Source: Chromatiales bacterium (GTDB taxonomy: Bacteria > Pseudomonadota > Gammaproteobacteria > UBA6429 > Thiohalophilaceae). From it: DNA of 6,821 bases. The notes under the pieces were generated by a model that had not been told where the DNA came from, made no database searches, and was given only the letters and a program-made list of their open reading frames with translations. Shown in pieces: positions 5,545-6,821 of this stretch. A program made the position numbers and the translations under genes. Position 1 is the first letter of the stretch. Each line of letters starts with the position of its first letter. The DNA is taken from assembly GCA_027057985.1 (NCBI GenBank), contig JALUTJ010000016.1, positions 1 through 6,821 on the forward strand, in the 5' to 3' direction.

Positions 5545-6821
5545 GTGAAAATCATTCTCTCTATTCTCGGCATTATGCTGTTTCCTGCGCTTGCACTGGC
5601 CTCTGCTGGCAGTACAGAAAAACTGGATCTGACACACCTGCCCGTGGGCTATATTGCACTGGGTATCTTCGTCGTAGCTTACCTTTTTGTTATGGCCGAG
5701 GAATTTACCCACCTGCGTAAGTCCAAGCCGGTAATACTGGCAGCAGGCATTATCTGGGCCATGATTGCCTATGTTTATGCCCAAAATGGCATGCCAAATG
5801 CTGCCGAAGAAGCGATTCGACATAACCTGCTGGAATATGCCGAGCTAATGCTGTTTTTACTGGTGGCGATGACCTATATCAATGCCATGACCGAGCGCCG
5901 TGTCTTTGATGCCCTGCGTTCCTGGCTTATCAATCGCGGTCTGAGTTTCCGCCAGCTTTTCTGGATTACCGGCATCCTTGCCTTCTTTATCTCCCCTGTG
6001 GCCGACAACCTGACCACGGCGCTGCTGATGGCCGCCGTTGTCATGGCCGTAGGCGGTGACAACCAGCGTTTTGTCGTCCTTTCCATGATCAATATCGTGG
6101 TCGGTGCCAATGCCGGTGGCGCTTTCAGCCCCTTTGGTGATATCACCACCCTGATGGTCTGGCAAAAAGGTATCCTTCATTTCAGCGAATTTTTCGATCT
6201 CTTTATTCCGGCTCTGGTCAATTTTGCCGTGCCCGCCATGATCATGCATTTTGCGGTGCCGAATGAAAAACCGGCAACCGCAAGCGAAACAACACAGATG
6301 AAACGGGGTGCACTCGTGATCATTGCCCTGTTCCTGCTTACTATCGTAACTGCCGTCAGTTTCCATAACTTCCTGCACCTGCCACCGGTGATTGGTATGC
6401 TCACTGGCCTGGCCTACCTGCAGTTTTTTGGTTATTACCTGAAAAAAACCCACGAGCGTGAGCTGGTTGCGACCATTGATGAGAATTCAAACCGGGTCAT
6501 GGGTGAAGTCGTTCCCTTTGATATTTTCAACAAGATCGCCCGTGCAGAATGGGATACCCTGCTGTTCTTCTACGGCGTGGTGGTCGCCGTGGGCGGCCTC
6601 GGTTTTATCGGCTACCTCGCCATGGCATCGGACGTGATGTACACCCAGTGGGGCCCTACCCCCGCCAATATCGCGGTAGGCCTGCTTTCGGCCATCGTCG
6701 ATAATATCCCAGTCATGTTTGCCGTGCTCAGTATGGGGCCCGACATGGTCGATGGACAGTGGCTGCTGGTCACCCTGACAGCCGGTGTCGGCGGCAGTCT
6801 GCTCTCGATTGGCTCCGCAGC
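5545..6821 (+). CDS. nhaD: NhaD-type Na+/H+ antiporter, 3' truncated
   Basis: This inner-membrane antiporter of the ArsB/NhaD superfamily expels sodium (or lithium) in exchange for protons. The frame starts at GTG 5545 and is still open at the right edge, giving 425 complete residues; the family is usually about 470-500, so only the C-terminal end is missing. Family marks are the leader-like N-terminus (1-21), AEEFTHLRKSKPV (51-63), SPVADNLTTALLM (150-162), NAGGAFSPFGDITTLM (189-204) and AIVDNIPVMFAVL (383-395). About eleven hydrophobic segments are visible. The gene follows the SLC13-type permease by 24 bp with no terminator, so the pair is probably cotranscribed. An antiporter next to a possible sodium-coupled anion carrier suggests sodium recycling or adaptation to saline or alkaline conditions; this is inference. 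The minus-strand open frames inside it lack family features. Confidence 0.95.
   Translation, partial: MKIILSILGIMLFPALALASAGSTEKLDLTHLPVGYIALGIFVVAYLFVMAEEFTHLRKSKPVILAAGIIWAMIAYVYAQNGMPNAAEEAIRHNLLEYAELMLFLLVAMTYINAMTERRVFDALRSWLINRGLSFRQLFWITGILAFFISPVADNLTTALLMAAVVMAVGGDNQRFVVLSMINIVVGANAGGAFSPFGDITTLMVWQKGILHFSEFFDLFIPALVNFAVPAMIMHFAVPNEKPATASETTQMKRGALVIIALFLLTIVTAVSFHNFLHLPPVIGMLTGLAYLQFFGYYLKKTHERELVATIDENSNRVMGEVVPFDIFNKIARAEWDTLLFFYGVVVAVGGLGFIGYLAMASDVMYTQWGPTPANIAVGLLSAIVDNIPVMFAVLSMGPDMVDGQWLLVTLTAGVGGSLLSIGSA

Noticed and set aside
5857..6453. 198-codon open frame on the minus strand inside nhaD
   Set aside because: It lies wholly opposite an unmistakable NhaD coding frame, and its histidine, glycine and lysine-rich translation resembles no family known to me.
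1..6821. CRISPR array, tRNA, rRNA, transposase or insertion-sequence ends
   Set aside because: I saw no regularly spaced repeats, no tRNA-like arms and no transposase motifs on either strand.

Overview
The window comes from a sulfur-oxidising proteobacterium, most likely a gammaproteobacterium. It carries thiosulfate-oxidation (Sox) genes, an NtrC-type sigma-54 activator and an NhaD-type sodium/proton antiporter, a combination that points to a marine, saline or alkaline habitat. The lineage is inferred from gene content only.

Layout. (1) 2-832, plus strand: 3' part of a sigma-54-dependent transcriptional activator (AAA+ domain and Fis-type HTH), cut by the left edge. (2) 858-1431, minus strand: a compact hicAB toxin-antitoxin pair, convergent with the activator gene, with an inverted-repeat operator over its probable promoter. 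(3) 1432-1653: a control region between the divergent hicA and soxY genes. It holds a close match to the sigma-54 -24/-12 promoter, an IHF-like site upstream of it, and further upstream a cluster of TTGC/GCAA half-sites that could be an enhancer. (4) 1654-3391, plus strand: soxY, soxZ and soxA, closed by a strong intrinsic terminator. (5) 3559-6821, plus strand: an SLC13/DASS-family permease with two central RCK_C-like domains, then nhaD, which is cut by the right edge. The two are only 24 bp apart and probably form one operon.

How the genes may work together. SoxYZ carries sulfur intermediates on the SoxY C-terminal cysteine, and SoxA, with a SoxX not present here, loads thiosulfate onto that carrier. 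The sigma-54 promoter and the nearby activator gene suggest that soxYZA is switched on by an enhancer-binding protein, possibly the one encoded at the left edge; this link is inferred. The permease and NhaD may couple anion transport (sulfate or a related oxyanion is a guess) to sodium cycling. No soxX, soxB or soxCD lies in the window.

The most interesting points are the sigma-54 architecture of the sox promoter, the lysine-rich insertion next to the catalytic cysteine of the mono-haem SoxA, and the hicA promoter, which appears to leave almost no leader and is covered by an operator. I found no wholly new system; most of the window is recognisable families.
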